A stretch of 64,000 nt of DNA, from NCBI GenBank assembly GCA_003586115.2, contig QVOM02000053.1, positions 4,817,316 through 4,881,315 on the forward strand. The letters run 5' to 3'. The stretch comes from Salvator merianae (taxonomy: Eukaryota; Chordata; Lepidosauria; Squamata; Teiidae). A model generated the notes under the pieces. That model made no database searches. It worked only from the letters and a program-made list of their open reading frames with translations, and had not been told where the DNA came from. The first letter of the stretch is position 1; each line of letters starts with the position of its first letter. The position numbers and the translations under genes are program-made. This document shows, one piece after another, positions 47,155 through 60,759 of the stretch.

Positions 47155-50100
47155 ATTTCAATTACCTAAATTAATTGGGAATTCTTAGTGACATGAAGGC
47201 AAAACTATAAATTCAGTATTTTTTTTTCCTGATCTGTGTTTTACATTAATTCTACTTTTTTTATTAATTCTACTTTTTTTTATCTAGTCCACTAGATGTA
47301 ACAATGGGAGATCTGCCCATTATTATTTTGAATCCAACCGAAGGATTTAGTGACCAGAGATATCTTGAAAGAATGTCACTTGTTTCAAGCAGTTGAGTTT
47401 TGCAGTTGCTGAACTGTTAACTTAACTGTTATGAAGGTTTCCATATTTGGCTTTGTGGGGTGAAATTCTGGTATCTCTGGTACTGCACACAATGGAAACT
47501 TTTTTTCCCCCAGAGGCAATGGATTCCAATCAGTACATCCTAATAATTTGTAGTCTTTTCCCATTCTACTGTCCCCTAGAACAACTCATCTGTTTTTGTA
47601 GGTTTCTTTTTCGTAATGCAATAATATATACAATAATGATATACAACCCTATCTTTTTTACATATTGCCTTAAAAATGTGCCGTCTTTGGTTTGGGAACC
47701 CATTAAATTTATTTACATTATTCTTTATGGGAAAAATTTGTTTCCTGCTCCTCATTTTTGGTACTCATCACGCCTCCCAGAATCAATTAACAATGAGTAC
47801 CAAGGTATGACTGTAAGTACCTTTATATTATATAAATATTTTATATTTTAGAAAAATAAGCACTATAGATAATAATTTTATATTATATAAATTGATATTC
47901 ATTCAATATAAATATATTCAATATAAATGTTTGATATTTTAGTAAATGTAAGTAGCTTTGTAAGACAAGAGGGTGAAAGAAATCAATCCAGGTTTGCCTT
48001 CCATGATTTGAGAAGTCTGCCCACTGTTCTAACAGCTGCTACCATGTTTAAATTACAATACTATACTGTAATACTAGTCAAGACTTTATTGATTTTTACC
48101 TGTATAAAGTGGCCGTTAAGTTTCTCATAATTGTTAACAATATTATCCAAATATATAAAATATTAGAGATTTCTGAAAAAGCTTTTACTGCTAGTTTGCA
48201 CTGGGCAACCATAATTTTAGTAGGATTTCATTTGGTATGGACACTTTCATCATTTGGTTTTTATTCAGCTATTTTTAAAGAGCTGATAATTTGCTTTCCA
48301 GAAAAATATGTCATTTGCTAAAACTTTGTGACATAATAGGGCCATCTTGTGGCAAACTTTTTTTTTTTTTTTAACAAAAACTCATTTTGTACTCTTAGAT
48401 TTTACTTGGACACTATCTTTAATCAAAACTTGCTTGAGATGTCTAAAACAGTGTAAATCTAGACTTTTATATTTCCATCTTGCCTCAAATCAAGCAAAAA
48501 TTATGACAATTCTGCATGCTTTTACCATAGCTTGTTATTTTCTTTTCAAAATGAAATGCCTTTGTCTATTTCAACAATTACTATATATTGGATAGCTGTA
48601 ACTTTTATTCCAAATCATGTTCTGTACAGAATTAAATTAAAAAACTATACAGAAATGGAAGAAACATTTGAAATTTAAGGAACATTTCAACTGTCATATT
48701 AAAATAAATGGAAGACTGTCTACTTCCATGTGAATTTCATTTCTTACAGCCAACACCACACTTTTTTTGTTGCTTACAAAGAGGGGGGAAATTAATTATG
48801 TGAAAAAAGCAATACAGATGGTAGGTTGCTTTTGTTCGGCATTCTGAAATGCACATACAAGTGTAATGTAACAATTGTTCACTTTGCATATTCTTGTAGG
48901 AAGAACACTTAGATAATGTTAAGTATAACTCATTTATTTGGAAAATTGAAAAATTCACATTTCAGTCAAGAAGACAACAATTTAAGTGTCGTCATATTTG
49001 TGGGAACTGAAGTGGTAAAGTGATAGTTGGAAGTAACTATTTTGCAAAGCTATGCTTGGGAACTAGTATTTAATGAGTAGTACCGTGTCTTTTCTTTCAA
49101 GGCGCATAAAACCTTCATAAGTGTTGTTATCAGCAGAAACTGCGGGAGAGTTTTGTGTCTTGCTTCTCCTTATAAAATGCAGAGTAACAATAATGAAGGG
49201 CCAGGTGCATGCATATGTTAGCTATTTTATACAAGACCAGCAAAACTGTCACTATGGTCAGCAACCTGAGAAAAATGTAAACTAGAAAAAAAATTACAGC
49301 CCTGCAAGGAAAACCCCCCTGAAGTAATTACTGAAGTTTATTTAGCAGTCTATGCAGGTTCTCTGCTCTTAAGATATTAAGGTTATAATTTGCACTGTGT
49401 GATTCCTCGGACTGGAGTGTTTTAAATAATCTACATTCTACTTCATCAGAGATCGAAGACATCAAACTAATTTCCATTTATGACCCTCATCAAATGAATA
49501 TTGAAAGGAAAATATCCAACAGTGAAGGGGTGGATGAAATAATGGAAAAGAACTTGCAGTTCTTGCTGCTGTAACTTCTATTCAGACCACTTTTTTAAAA
49601 TGCAAGTTTCATACATTCCTATAAACCACGGAAAGTGCCAACATGAGCAGAATGTGTTCTACAAGCTTATGCAATATGGCAGCATGGTTTCAAGTTCATA
49701 AGACAAAGCAACTGTTGGAATGAATGCCTATTTTGTCAAGTCAAATGGTTAAACGAAGGCTTTGTGGACCTTCTCAGGATCTAGGCCTACATCTTCCCTT
49801 TCAATGATGTTCTCTCAAAAAATGCATTAGCTGAACTACAATTTTTCACTTGTTAACAACAAAACAACTGTTTACTTGAGTCACTGTCAGATATGATGTA
49901 GTTTCATATCATTTACATCTATCATTCCATCCATATGACAAATGTTCAATGCTAGGGCTTCAGTGTAATCTTAGCCCCAAACCTTGGAGTGTATAAGATA
50001 GGTCAATGAATTAGGGTTTAATGTTACTTGTTTTTAGTATTCTAACCAATCCAAAGTCTTCCCAAGTTTTGAGTTCCAACAAAGTCATTATAATCCTTTC

Positions 50101-53100
50101 AGAGTAAATATATTTCAAAGGGAGATTTCCTATCACATCTTTACTCTGGTACAACCCCCTCATCAGGGATGACCATTGTTTAACCCTCAAATATGGAGAT
50201 AACACGTATTATGTTTCTTTGCTTAAATACAAAGATAAATCCACACACATTGAGGTTCTTTGTAAAGTTTGGTTTCAATACAATTAAAATGGTTCCATGA
50301 CGATGATAATGCAGTCATCTGATGCAAAGGGGGAAGGTTAAAATTACAAAATTTCAAGACAAGTGGAGGCTTTTCCATTTTACTCCCTTGAGCCAAGTAC
50401 TTTTCAATGGAAGAAAGATAACCATCTTTGCCACCTCATGATAATGTGAGTGGGGAAGATGGATTCAGAAACCTTTTCAGCACATTTTAACTCCTCCAAT
50501 GTGTGACTGCACCTCTAGTATCAATCTGGTGATTAGTTACTTAAAGCATATACCAAAATCCCAATCTGCATTTATGACAAGTGGCATATATCTAAACAGT
50601 CGGGGTTTGTTACAGCTCTTCTTATGAATAAATGATCTTAAACCTGATGTGTGTTTCAAAATTCTAACCATTAGCACCTCACTAGCTCATTGGACTGATG
50701 CATGTGAAAGCATTTTGAAGTCTCACAAACTACTATAGCACCATAATGACTAAGTATATTATGTCTGCATAACTTCAATTCAGCAGTATTCTAGCCTTGC
50801 CCAGCTGCAAGAAATGGACATCTAATGTAAGCATTTATACATTAGTGTACTGTGCTGTCCATTATCTGCACAGAACCAGGTTGGCAACATGTATGAGAAA
50901 AATATGTTGTGACAAAAAAAGTCAAGCAGGACTTCAAACCAACATAACCCTGTGCCAGTTTAGACATAATCAGTCAATCTACAGTTTGTGTCCCTTCCTT
51001 TCTTTCCATCATTTGTTCTGACTGCCCTTTCACCTCATGATTTGCAGCAATCATAATCTTGTACATCATATGAATTATACAAACTTTGATATCAGCAAAG
51101 ACTTTACTACTACACAGAACTGAGAATCTCTGTTTAAGACAAGACTGCAATTCTAGCTTTGAGATAAAATGCTGTATAAAATGAATTATAATTTGGACTG
51201 TTCAGATACAATCAAACTATGGCCACCTCAAACTAAAAAGCAAATTGCCATTTTATGTCTCAAACAGTTAAATCTGAAGCCAAGTATACACTGTGTTGTG
51301 ACATTAGTTCCACACCAGCCATCATGGCTGGGTTTGTGCTTGGGTGAGAAAACAGAGAAGATGGCCTGTACCTACAACTGAGCTATCTGCAGTTTACTTT
51401 TAGTTGATTAAGTCAGGTCATTTTTTCCCCTTCAAGAAGTCACATATTTTATGTGAGTAACATTTGAAACAATGAATGTTTGACCAACTTTTCCAACACC
51501 TAGAAGTATGCTTTCAAAGTCAAGAGGTCTCACAGTCTGGCACCAAAATGTATCTCAGTGGTACAACCCAGTTCTATAGTTTTCTTATCAACAACAGCAA
51601 GAGTGTTTTCCCTCCCTCCCTCCCTCACCTAGGTTTGACTCTCAAATTCCTTCTCCTGAGTAGCTGAAATGCCTTCACACCTGGATGGTGCCATCAGTGC
51701 TTATCTCCCCCTCTGTGGATTTCTCTTAGCTCCACTCTGCCCCATCTGATCAAAGATGGTAGCACAAGGAGTCTGTGTTCTTACTGGCACAGAGCTACTA
51801 AGACCTCCCACTTTAACAAAGCAACGATCTCCAGGAAAGGAAAGGAGACCAAGTTATACTGTTTTGTGACTCTAGCAATCTTATAATCAATAATCCATTA
51901 GTCATTTCAGTAAGCACAACTGATTCTTACTTGCACCTTCTCCAAACAAGGAGTTCATTAGTATATATCTGAAAAAATAGCAATAATGGTATACATGTGA
52001 GATCAATAACATTTTAGCCTATCCCTTTTCTTTTTGTAACATCAGGAATAGTCAATAAGCTGTCCAGAAGTCTTACTAAGCAAGGAGGTTATCATTGTTT
52101 CCAAGAAGACATCTCAGGAATAGTACAATTAAAGTTGGTCATTAGATAACTTAACAAAATAATTGTCCATGATGTGATCAAACAAGAAATATGGCTACAT
52201 CCTAAGTCTCAAGTCATCTCCCATAAATCTTCTATGTGGCATGGTGTCATTGTTACATTACGCTAGTGGAATTTGTATGCAAACCTTAGGCTACATTTAT
52301 TCTAACTGACCTAAGATCTCATATCTTCTGTGTTCTGAATCTGCAGAGAGACACAAAATACTACTCTGTAAAAAATATCTTCCTGAGAGGGTCAAATTTC
52401 CAAACACACTGTGTCAAAGACTTGTCTGTTTCTCCCTAAAACACACAAATGAACATACAAATCTAACTTGGCAATGATTATCAACTTTACAGACAATAGG
52501 ACCATTAGGGGGAAAAAAATCTCAGAAGCACACGTCAAAAGAGTAATAAGGTATATATAAAAGGGATGCAGTGCTTAGACATATGTTATTAAAAGATTAG
52601 AATAGATAATCCAGTTTACAACTGGAAATTTCTGGATAGGAACTGAAGGCCAGAAAGAGCACACCCAAAATCAACATAATGTTGGACAATAGTATTTCAT
52701 CAGTGAGGATCTGTTGGTCTCAAATATAGAACTAGCGTGTTTGCAAAGTTGAGATTCAGTGAGTTAAAAAATTAAGTTGTACAGATCAGAAATGTAATCA
52801 TGGGAGACAAGCTCTGAGAGTTTTTTCAATCACTTTCGGGCTGCATCAATTTAAAGTCATGTTGCATTAAAGAGAAAAACGTCTGGGAAAGTCTCCTGCT
52901 TGTCACTTTGGATTAGATTTGTTGTTGTTATCAGACTGTGCATTTTGTAGGTTTCTTTTACATTTTAAGAATATTGCCTAATGCAACCACACGAAGCATA
53001 AAGAAACCAGCAGTACATGACTTTCTATCAGATTGCCCAGAGTCTAGGAGCCTGGGAAAATTAATAAAATCCAGAAGAAAGGTGGGGGGGAGGAATAAAA

Positions 53101-53280
53101 CTCTTCTGCAAGTCTATTAATGAATTAAAACTACCTTAGGGTAATGAAGGGGACACCTGAAGCAATTTAGGGATCTTTTCTCCTCCCCCCAAAATTTGTA
53201 CTTACGTTGGGAGTTACTAGCGGTAGAATCCATTGAATGTGACTAAATCAGCCTTGGAATCTATCTTACCTAAACCTCTG
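47155..53280. other. Unassigned intronic DNA, repeat-poor
   Basis: About 6 kb of AT-rich sequence with no recognised transposon or exon. Only short tracts stand out: a duplicated TTAATTCTACTTTTTTT at 47248 and 47265, T13 at 48360, CCCT repeats at 51610. Short open frames lack domains. Confidence 0.45.
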
Positions 53281-53284
53281 GCTT

Positions 53285-53483
53285 TGTTGTTGTTGAGTAC
53301 TATTGAGTCATGGCTAATTCCTGGTTGACTTCACGGGGCACCTCCATGACACCTCTATGTAATTTTCTTGACAGATATACAGAAGTGTTTGCCATTGCCT
53401 ACTTCTTGGGAGAGACTGGAGATCGAACCGGCGACTCTCTGCTTTCCAGGCAGTTTGCTCTATCACTGAACTATAGCAAGTCC
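53285..53483 (-). mobile_element. tRNA-derived SINE with BovB-type tail
   Basis: On the minus strand the pol III A-box region TATAGTTCAGTGATAGAGCA is followed by B box GGTTCGATCTCC (plus strand 53419-53429). Then come AAGTAGGCAATGGCAAA and the tail GCCATGACTCAATAGTACTC ending (AAC)n. About 200 bp; close to full length. Confidence 0.8.
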
Positions 53484-53489
53484 CAGACT

Positions 53490-54275
53490 CCATGGGCACC
53501 TCTATGCAGTTTTCTGCCATAACATCTGTATCATTTGAAGTTGCATAGCTTGCATATAAGTGAAAGTGGAGGGTGTTGTAGTTTCTAACACAACTCTGAT
53601 TGATCCCCATTAAGGACCTCAGGCATTCTTCCTAAATCACAGCAATTTTCATGCTATTATTTTAACATTTCAAATATTAGAGAACAATCATAATGCAAAC
53701 CACATTGCAAACGCATGAGAATCTTTGACAATCTTGCAAATTCCAAAATTATTATAAGCTCATTGCTGATTTCTTTCTATTACATAGTAAGACAGTGATT
53801 ATTCTGACACTGAAAAGCCTTCAGTTTAAGCACTTGTAAATTTATTTTTCAGCCAAAAATTAAGGCATATGAATTTAACTTCCAATTTAGCTGTAAAATA
53901 TACATGACAGTCTCATATGTTGTGTTTGCTTACAATTTAGCCTGTGTACATTGATGCTGTGAGCTGGTTTTTCAGCCCCAGACTACTACTACTTTTGCAA
54001 GTGTAAGAACACAACCACATCAGACACTAGTGAGGAATACTAACCCAGCAGCACATTATATTTTGAATTTATCAGGGTACCCCACATATCAATAGTCATC
54101 TTCCCTGATGACTAGCAATGCTGTCCTCAGGTGACAGGGTTTGCAATCAAACAATATGTGGAATGCACTACACTAACTATCCCAGTACAATTTGCTTTCA
54201 CTTGCATTAGAGTAAATGGTGCTTACCATTACTGACAGACTCTAGAATTTGTGCATACACAAACACAAAAATATA
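53490..54275. other. Unassigned intronic DNA
   Basis: No repeat or exon recognised. Confidence 0.45.
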
Positions 54276-54277
54276 CA

Positions 54278-54565
54278 AACCAGCAACCCTCTGCTTCCCA
54301 GGCAGTTTGCTCTACCACTGGAGGCACGGTAGCGGGGATGAGCGCCCTCTACTGGCCTCTAGCTCCAGTCAACCTAGCTGTTCGAAAGCAAATAATTGCA
54401 AGTAGAAAAATAGGGAGCATCACTTTGTGTGATGTGGAAGATAGATAGATGTAAGCCTTCCGGCGAAAAATAACCTTGTAAGCCGCTTTGAGTCAGCTTT
54501 GGCCGAGAAAATCCGGGTATAAAAACCAAATTCTTCTTCTTCTACCACTGGGCCTTCCTGTACCC
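54278..54565 (-). mobile_element. Older tRNA-derived SINE head, split by a younger SINE
   Basis: The plus strand CTGCTTCCCAGGCAGTTTGC, then TCTACCACTGG, is the reversed A-box side of the same SINE family as the copy at 53.3 kb (CTTTCCAGGCAGTTTGCTCT, then ATCACTGAA). The match resumes at 54541 after the inserted SINE (GGCCTTCCTG). The 3' part is missing. Confidence 0.65.
54322..54540 (+). mobile_element. SINE insertion with target-site duplication
   Basis: An insert of about 220 bp is bounded by identical 11-bp copies of TCTACCACTGG (54311-54321 and 54541-54551). It contains AACCTAGCTGTTCGAAAGCA, the B-box-like core of a common squamate SINE. The BovB-like end AAGCCGCTTTGAGTC, then GGGTATAAAAACCAAATTC, then (TTC)n follows. 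It is oriented on the plus strand. Confidence 0.85.
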
Positions 54566-54569
54566 TACT

Positions 54570-57045
54570 CCCAAAGGGCATTTGTTTCAAACTTTCAACC
54601 CTCTTCCCCCTTCAGTCCTTTTCACTCTCTAGGAAATTTAGACCAAGAGCTACATGGTCTTCCATACTAATGCACAGCATTTTTAAACTTTTACATGCAG
54701 ATCAATATCAAAAGTAAACCTGAAGGAGCTATAGTGGCTATACCTAAATGGGCAAATAGTTATGTGACCAGAAGACAGTTTGCATAAACTCAGATTTAAA
54801 AAATACAAAATTGATAGCCCTCAGTCTCAAGAATACAGTACTCAGGCACACGTGAATCCAAGAAAACAAAATTCTGAAAGACATCTCAAATATGATTTGA
54901 ATCACTATAATGCCTACAATGTCTGATTTTTAAGGAGTACCCCCCCGCCATTATGTTAAGTTAAAAAAAAAAAGACTTTTAGTTGAACAATCAGTACTAT
55001 TAAAAAAATGCACCTTATTTTAATGTACAGCAGTTGCAACTGCCATAAACACAGGGCATCCTTTAGCAACTGATGCCTGTTCAGGTCCTACAGATGTCCT
55101 GGTTGTATTAACTTTATCATCAGCAAGAAAAGTAGACCACCAACTAGACTATTTTTTGTTCCAGAAGCCATGCTTAAATAATTTAGCTGTTCAAAGAAAT
55201 CTTTAACTATAAATGTACTAACATTTTACCAGTATAATAGATTAACTACAAAAAGAAATTAACACTGCCTCAGGAAAAAAGAGATAACATTTTTTCCAGA
55301 GCTTTTTGATATGCTGGTTTTTGAATTGTATCAGAGTGGACTAATATTTTAAAATGAGGCTGTCAAAGCCAATGAAGAAATTCACAAACTGAAATTCTTT
55401 CAGCTGCACAAAAAATGTCCTTTGCAAAAAAAAAAAAAAAAAGGAAAGAAAAAAAGAAGGGATTCATAAACCTTTAAAAAGTAAAAATTAAAACACTCCC
55501 TTTAAAAAAAAATCTGCTTTTCAGTGAATTTTATCAGAATACATCACTGCCACCGAACAGCACATGTTTCCCTAACAACTCTAGAAGTTTCTCTACTTTT
55601 ATCATTGCCACTCACACAATGCAAGTGGACTATTTGCATTTGCCAATACAAACTGACAAGCAAGTGATACAATGCGTTAAAAATTCTCTGTAGTATTGAC
55701 TGCCTGGAGCTGAGACTCCCTTGGCTAAATACAGTACAGTTCAATTAACAGCTCTTCGATATACAATTTAATTTTTCTTTCATCTTGATCCACAGCCCAG
55801 CTTGAAATGAGGAATGTAGAAATAGATGGCTTGCTTCAATATTTAAAGCACTTTATAAATAAACCCATCAGGCTGTTAATGATTTCTGCTATAAGTTGAC
55901 AAAATGGATGGAGGAGATTGGTTCCCTCAAAATGTGAGCATCATTTGCTCCAAGAAAACCATCATACTATAAGATACAACTTTCATATTCTTCAGTTTTC
56001 TGGAATAAAGTCGTTAACTTACTAAAACGTGGCCTGTTTGAACATATTGAACATTAATTGAATATACTTTGTTCAGATGGATAACCTTCTTAAATATCAT
56101 GCCTATGGGAAATATGTTTCCCATCTGCACTACATGTTGTGTGTACTTAATACTTACTGGATGATTCCTTATGAAAAACATCAGTCTAGAGTTAAGAAAC
56201 TAAATTTATGAGGATCCATGTTTTTAGAAGTAGAAGCGACAAAATACTTTGTCCTTGCCAAAAGTGAATTCAGGGTCTATGGTACCAAAATGAATTTCAT
56301 TCATGAGAACTTTCATTAGATATAGTTTAATTCTGCATTAAAGTCAGTTCTTTTCCACCTTTGCTTTTTAAGTGGTGCAATTTTGTACTTAATAGATTTC
56401 TTGAATTCAATGTGTTCACCTTCTGTCACTTCTTGTGGGTCTGCCTTTCAGTGCTTAAACTCATTACTTTGTTCACAATGACGAGCTAAAACAAGCTATT
56501 TTAACATACTATTTTGGAAAATAATATTCAGTCAGAACATGCTTCTTTGGAAAATAATGCTACTAAGAAATATTTACTGTATATGTTATTGGAAGTAACT
56601 AGAGAAGAAGAAAACAACTGTGTCAGATTTTTAAACTTTAAACAGAAAATATACAGCCCAATATGAAAATGTCACATGTTCCATTTGAATTTTTTGCCCT
56701 AAAGATTGTCCATATTTAAATAGCAATTCTAATTAGAAAACACAGCCCTTATGTAGAATAAGGCAGGAGTCTGAAGCATACCCTAAGTAGCAGAATAATA
56801 AATAAACGGGCCTGCACTTCTAAAATGCTTATTCCAATTAGGAAAAGAAGCTTTGTCTGACTGGGCAAACCCAAGACTGAAGTCTTAAGTCTCTCTCTCC
56901 TCTCTCTCTCTCACACACACACAGAAACTCATTTTCTGCTGTTGTCTACATTTACTTTTATTATCAGCTCCTTCAATTGCAATAAAACTCAAGAACTGGA
57001 AACAAAACATAATTTATGTGACACAGTATTTTTAAAATTTATTTT
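54570..57045. other. Unassigned AT-rich intronic DNA
   Basis: A-runs at 54965 and 55425; a (CT)n-(CA)n patch at 56890-56923. No exon recognised. Confidence 0.45.
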
Positions 57046-57047
57046 TG

Positions 57048-57640
57048 ATAGTAATGTTAGCCACCTTCCAGGCTTCAACTATAGAGGCTGAGGATAGTGA
57101 CAAGTCATACATTTCTGTTAAGAAGTCCACTTTTCTGTTAAGATATTTGATAAGCTCTTAGGTAGACATCATCATGGCCTAGTGATTTGTTAACGCTTAA
57201 CTTGTCAATAAGGCTTTCCACTTCTCTTGCCATCACTGTTTCCCTCAGTTCCTCAGACCTCCTTTCTGATAGCAGGAGTTCATGCTCAGGAATATGCTCT
57301 AAATTCTCTTCTGTGAAGACAGATGAGCTTTCCGGCAATTTCGTTTTCTCCTCTTAGTACACTGTTAACTCCCTGATTATCCAAGGAACCAATAGCTTCC
57401 TTACCAGCCTTCTCCTTCCAATGTATTTGAATAATATTTTATTATTGTTTTTTACATTTCAGGTAAGATGCTCCTCAAATTTTCTTTTTGCTTCTCTCAT
57501 TCTCTCTTTGAATTTCTTTTGCCATAGTTTGTGTTCATTTTTGTTTTCCTTACTAGAAGAAACTTTCCATTTTCTAAAAGTTCCTTTCTTACATTTAATA
57601 GTTTCCTTGACCACACTATGCAGGCCTACAATGGCCCAGC
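57048..57640 (-). mobile_element. CR1 LINE ORF2 fragment (endonuclease-RT linker and RT start)
   Basis: The minus strand reads, with frame breaks, ETIKCKKGTFRKWK, then LWQKKFKERMREAKRKFEEH, then VKNNNKILFKYI, then SSVFTEENLEHIPE, then VESLIDKLSVNKSLGHDD, then a piece like MYDLSLSSASIVEAWKVANI. This is the order found in CR1 ORF2 upstream of and into the reverse transcriptase (AKRKYEEHLA, KNNPKAFFKYI, FFSSVFT, L..L...KS.GPDG, WK.A.ITPI). Stops and shifts make it dead. Confidence 0.85.
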
Positions 57641-57644
57641 ATTA

Positions 57645-59500
57645 TACAACAAAAATAAAATGTATGGATTCTATTTTGTTTTATACCTAATCAAATTTTG
57701 AGATCTCATATATATGTTCTCCTTAAAAGTCTCCATGAAATGAAGTGGCACAACAGGCTACAAAACAATCCTCCCAGAATGTTTCTTCTTACTGCTTACT
57801 ACAATCCTGCATAATAGGCATGTAATGGGCTTCAGAGAAGCAAATATTCACTGTTAGTAATCAGTTTTGAAATAAATACATCCCAGATTAATCTCAAAAC
57901 ACTGTCCTTCCTTTGTATTAGAAGAAGCTTAAGAGGACCGAAAGTGTGTACCCCAGGAATTAGTAATTCTAGAATGTCCACTTTGTGCAAAGCACCTTCT
58001 TCCATTTGTGTCCTTTTATGCTGGGGGCATTGCAGCAAATTAGATATCCAGTTTTCCTAGCTTGCAAGCTGCCATTGCAATAGAGAAGATAACTGTGCAA
58101 GCAGTTATAAGAATCCTTAGTCTGAGACACATAATCCCTCGACTCCAACATTTTTTCTAGAGGAAAAAAAAAAGTCAGATAGCATTGCAAGTTCCTAAGC
58201 TTCACATACTGGAATCAAAATTTCCTCTTACATCTCCAAAAATGTTTCTGTGCACTGTACTGTTCCATTTAACTTTTAAGGGTATTTTATTTTGTAACCA
58301 CTGTATGACTTTAGTTCACTTTAAGACATTTTGTAACTTACTGTCATTTGTTTCAAAAGGTCTTTAACATAAAAATATAGACTTCTGAGCACATAAGCAG
58401 GACTTTAAAAGACTGAGCTGGTAGGTTAACACTAGCTCAATCTCTACCAACTCCTTGTGGTGCATTATTTTCTAGTTGACCTAAATGGGACTTGTACAGA
58501 ATAAGTTTGAGGTCAGCTCTATTGTTATCACCTAGTTTCATCTTTGCTTTCATTTCTAGCTCTGCTTTTTAAATCTTAACTCAGCACTATGATTTTAATT
58601 GTCAAAGAAATAGCATTTAACATTTACAGTAATTAATTCAAGATTATTTAGAATAACTACACTAATTGGTATGTTCTGCAAATCTGCAGCATTGCAGAAT
58701 TAAAAATAAACATCACAAAGATAATTTACAGCTAATCTATACTTACAATTAAGGTTAGTTTCGAGATTTATTTCAATCTATATTTTTTATTTGCCACAAC
58801 ACAGTAATGGGATATAGCGAGTCCTGGCTTTTCAAGCACCTAAATTATAAAACATAATTACACAAATTAATTAGAAACGAGAACATATATTTATGCCTTT
58901 GTTTGTAACCACAGAATATTAAGCATGACAAAGTAAATGAGCAGATCCAACAATGCTAAGTATTGTCAATATTACCTTGTGACCAGTTCTGGAGTAATTT
59001 TGTTTCATTTTATTTGTTGCAATAACAAGGGGACACTTTTGGACTCAGATGAGAATATATAACAAAAGCAACTACTGGAGAATAGTAAGAGATAAAAATG
59101 TATTTCAGGAAAATGTCTGAATTGACTGAAGTCCTCAAAAATGGCAAGTAGCATCTAAACGAGTTGTTTCTAGGATACTTATCTAGAGATATGAAAGAAA
59201 CACTTTTGAGTTTCGTTCTGACTCAAAATAAAACTCAGAAATATCTTAAAACATCCCAAATGTTCTGTTGGAACAAAGTGCTGTTCCAAACAAATACACA
59301 TATGTTACAAATGTTTCACCTACTGGGAGAAATGGGTATCTCTGAAGTCCGCTGTTTTTCTGTGGGAATGGGGGAACCAAGAGATACAAAAGCAGCTTTG
59401 GACCTCATCTGGATGGTGCCACAGACCATTTTCTGAAATGGGTTTGTATCTAGGTGAGGTTCCCATTCCAGGAAATAGAGGTCTATAACATAATAGGTGT
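57645..59500. other. Unassigned intronic DNA
   Basis: No repeat or exon recognised. Confidence 0.45.
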
Positions 59501-59507
59501 GGTCAGG

Positions 59508-59870
59508 CATCTTCACTTGACATCTTTAGGAGAGTAAAGCATCTCTTTACCCTGGGCCTTTGGCTAAAGCAATAGCTTTCCCTCCCCAATTCCAGGCACT
59601 GCTATTGTTTTTAGTGTGTGGCATTCTTCTCCTTCTCCTTCTCCTTCTCCTTCTCCTTCTCCTTCCTCCTCCTCCTCCTCTTCCTCTTCCTCTTTAATTG
59701 TTGTGACCAGCCCTGGTGATAGGCCCTAGAATATAGAACAACCTCTGCATCAGTCACCTTCACTATATACATTTAGACATTTGGTGAATATGCACCTCTT
59801 TACCTAGCCTTTGTCTAAAAGAAACACCTTCCCCATCTCCTTCAGCAACTGCTATTTGCACAGGAAGGTA
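59508..59870. repeat. Duplicated segment flanking a (TTCTCC)n tract
   Basis: Two diverged, same-orientation segments (59508-59620 and 59756-59865) share TCACTT/TCACTA, CATCTCTTTACC / CACCTCTTTACC, CCTTTGGCTAAAG / CCTTTGTCTAAAA, and CACTGCTATTG / CAACTGCTATTTG in order. Between them lies (TTCTCC)n grading into (TCC)n and (TTCCTC)n at 59624-59693. They may be two copies of one interspersed repeat. Confidence 0.6.
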
Positions 59871-59874
59871 CTAA

Positions 59875-60620
59875 GAGAAGAAGAAGAATCTACCCTGACC
59901 ACTAGAAATGTGCACCAGTGATTTATACTGGCAGTTAAAAGGAAGGAATGACTGTAGATTGTAGTATTGACAGAACAAAGAAGGGATATGTTACAAGTTT
60001 CTTATATTTATGACTACCACAGTTTTGCTTTCAATGCCACAACTCCTATATAGAGAAAAATAAAGCTGTTGCTTAGGGTCATCCAGTCAACTTTCTGGTC
60101 CGTGTCTGTTCACACATGCTTTTCTTACCCACACTTACATCTCATCAACGTACCCCGGTGGTCCCACGGAAACATAATGATGCACTGATGCTCCCCATTC
60201 TCCAGTGCTATGCTAGCAGGAATAGGAATGTCCAGAGCCTTCTCAAGAAAAAAATTCTGACTTTCATGAACACAGAGCTGACATCTTTCATAAAAAAACA
60301 GAAATACCCACCTATCCTCAAGAAAGCCGATATGAATTGTGATGGAAAAAAATATTTTCACTTCTACATCTCTCATTTTCTAAAGAAGCATAAAGCAAGT
60401 AGTAATATTTGTGTTGATTATTTTTGGGGTTTTGAACTGTTTTAATCTTGTGTTGTTAAAAATCTATTGTGTAATGTATTCTGTACACAGTACTTTAGGT
60501 ATTATTGGGTGTATGGACTGCAGATAAATTATTGATTCAATATTTCATTCAATAAATGCTTTATAAAACCAATCTCATAGGACAAATTTACAAGAAATGG
60601 TTGTCAGGAATATTAATTGC
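59875..60620. other. Unassigned intronic DNA
   Basis: The open frame at 60116-60445 has no domain. No named repeat. Confidence 0.42.
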
Positions 60621-60626
60621 ATCTAA

Positions 60627-60756
60627 GGCCCTTTCTGTACTGGGTCTTATTCTGGATTATACCCTGGAATAGGAATCTGTCGTAGTCTGCACTAGCATGC
60701 AAACAGCAGGTCTTTTCTGGGATATAATCTGGAATAATACCGAGCGCAGAAACGGT
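60627..60756. mobile_element. Foldback DNA element, family 1, copy D (internally shortened)
   Basis: Left end GGCCCTTTCTGTACTGGG, right end CGAGCGCAGAAACGG. Inner arms TTATTCTGGATTATACCCTG and GGGATATAATCTGGAATAAT. TAGTCTGCACTAGCATGC is shared with copy B. About 45 bp of the centre-left is deleted relative to copies A and B. CTAAG and TTAAG flank it. Confidence 0.83.
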
Positions 60757-60759
60757 TTA

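Noticed and set aside
46894..47188. Lys/Glu/Arg-rich ORFs
   Set aside because: Direct translation of the GAAA/GGAA microsatellite.
53285..53483. tRNA gene suggested by TAGTTCAGTGATAGAGCA and GGTTCGATCT
   Set aside because: The sequence continues into a SINE body and an (AAC)n tail; it is a tRNA-derived retroposon.
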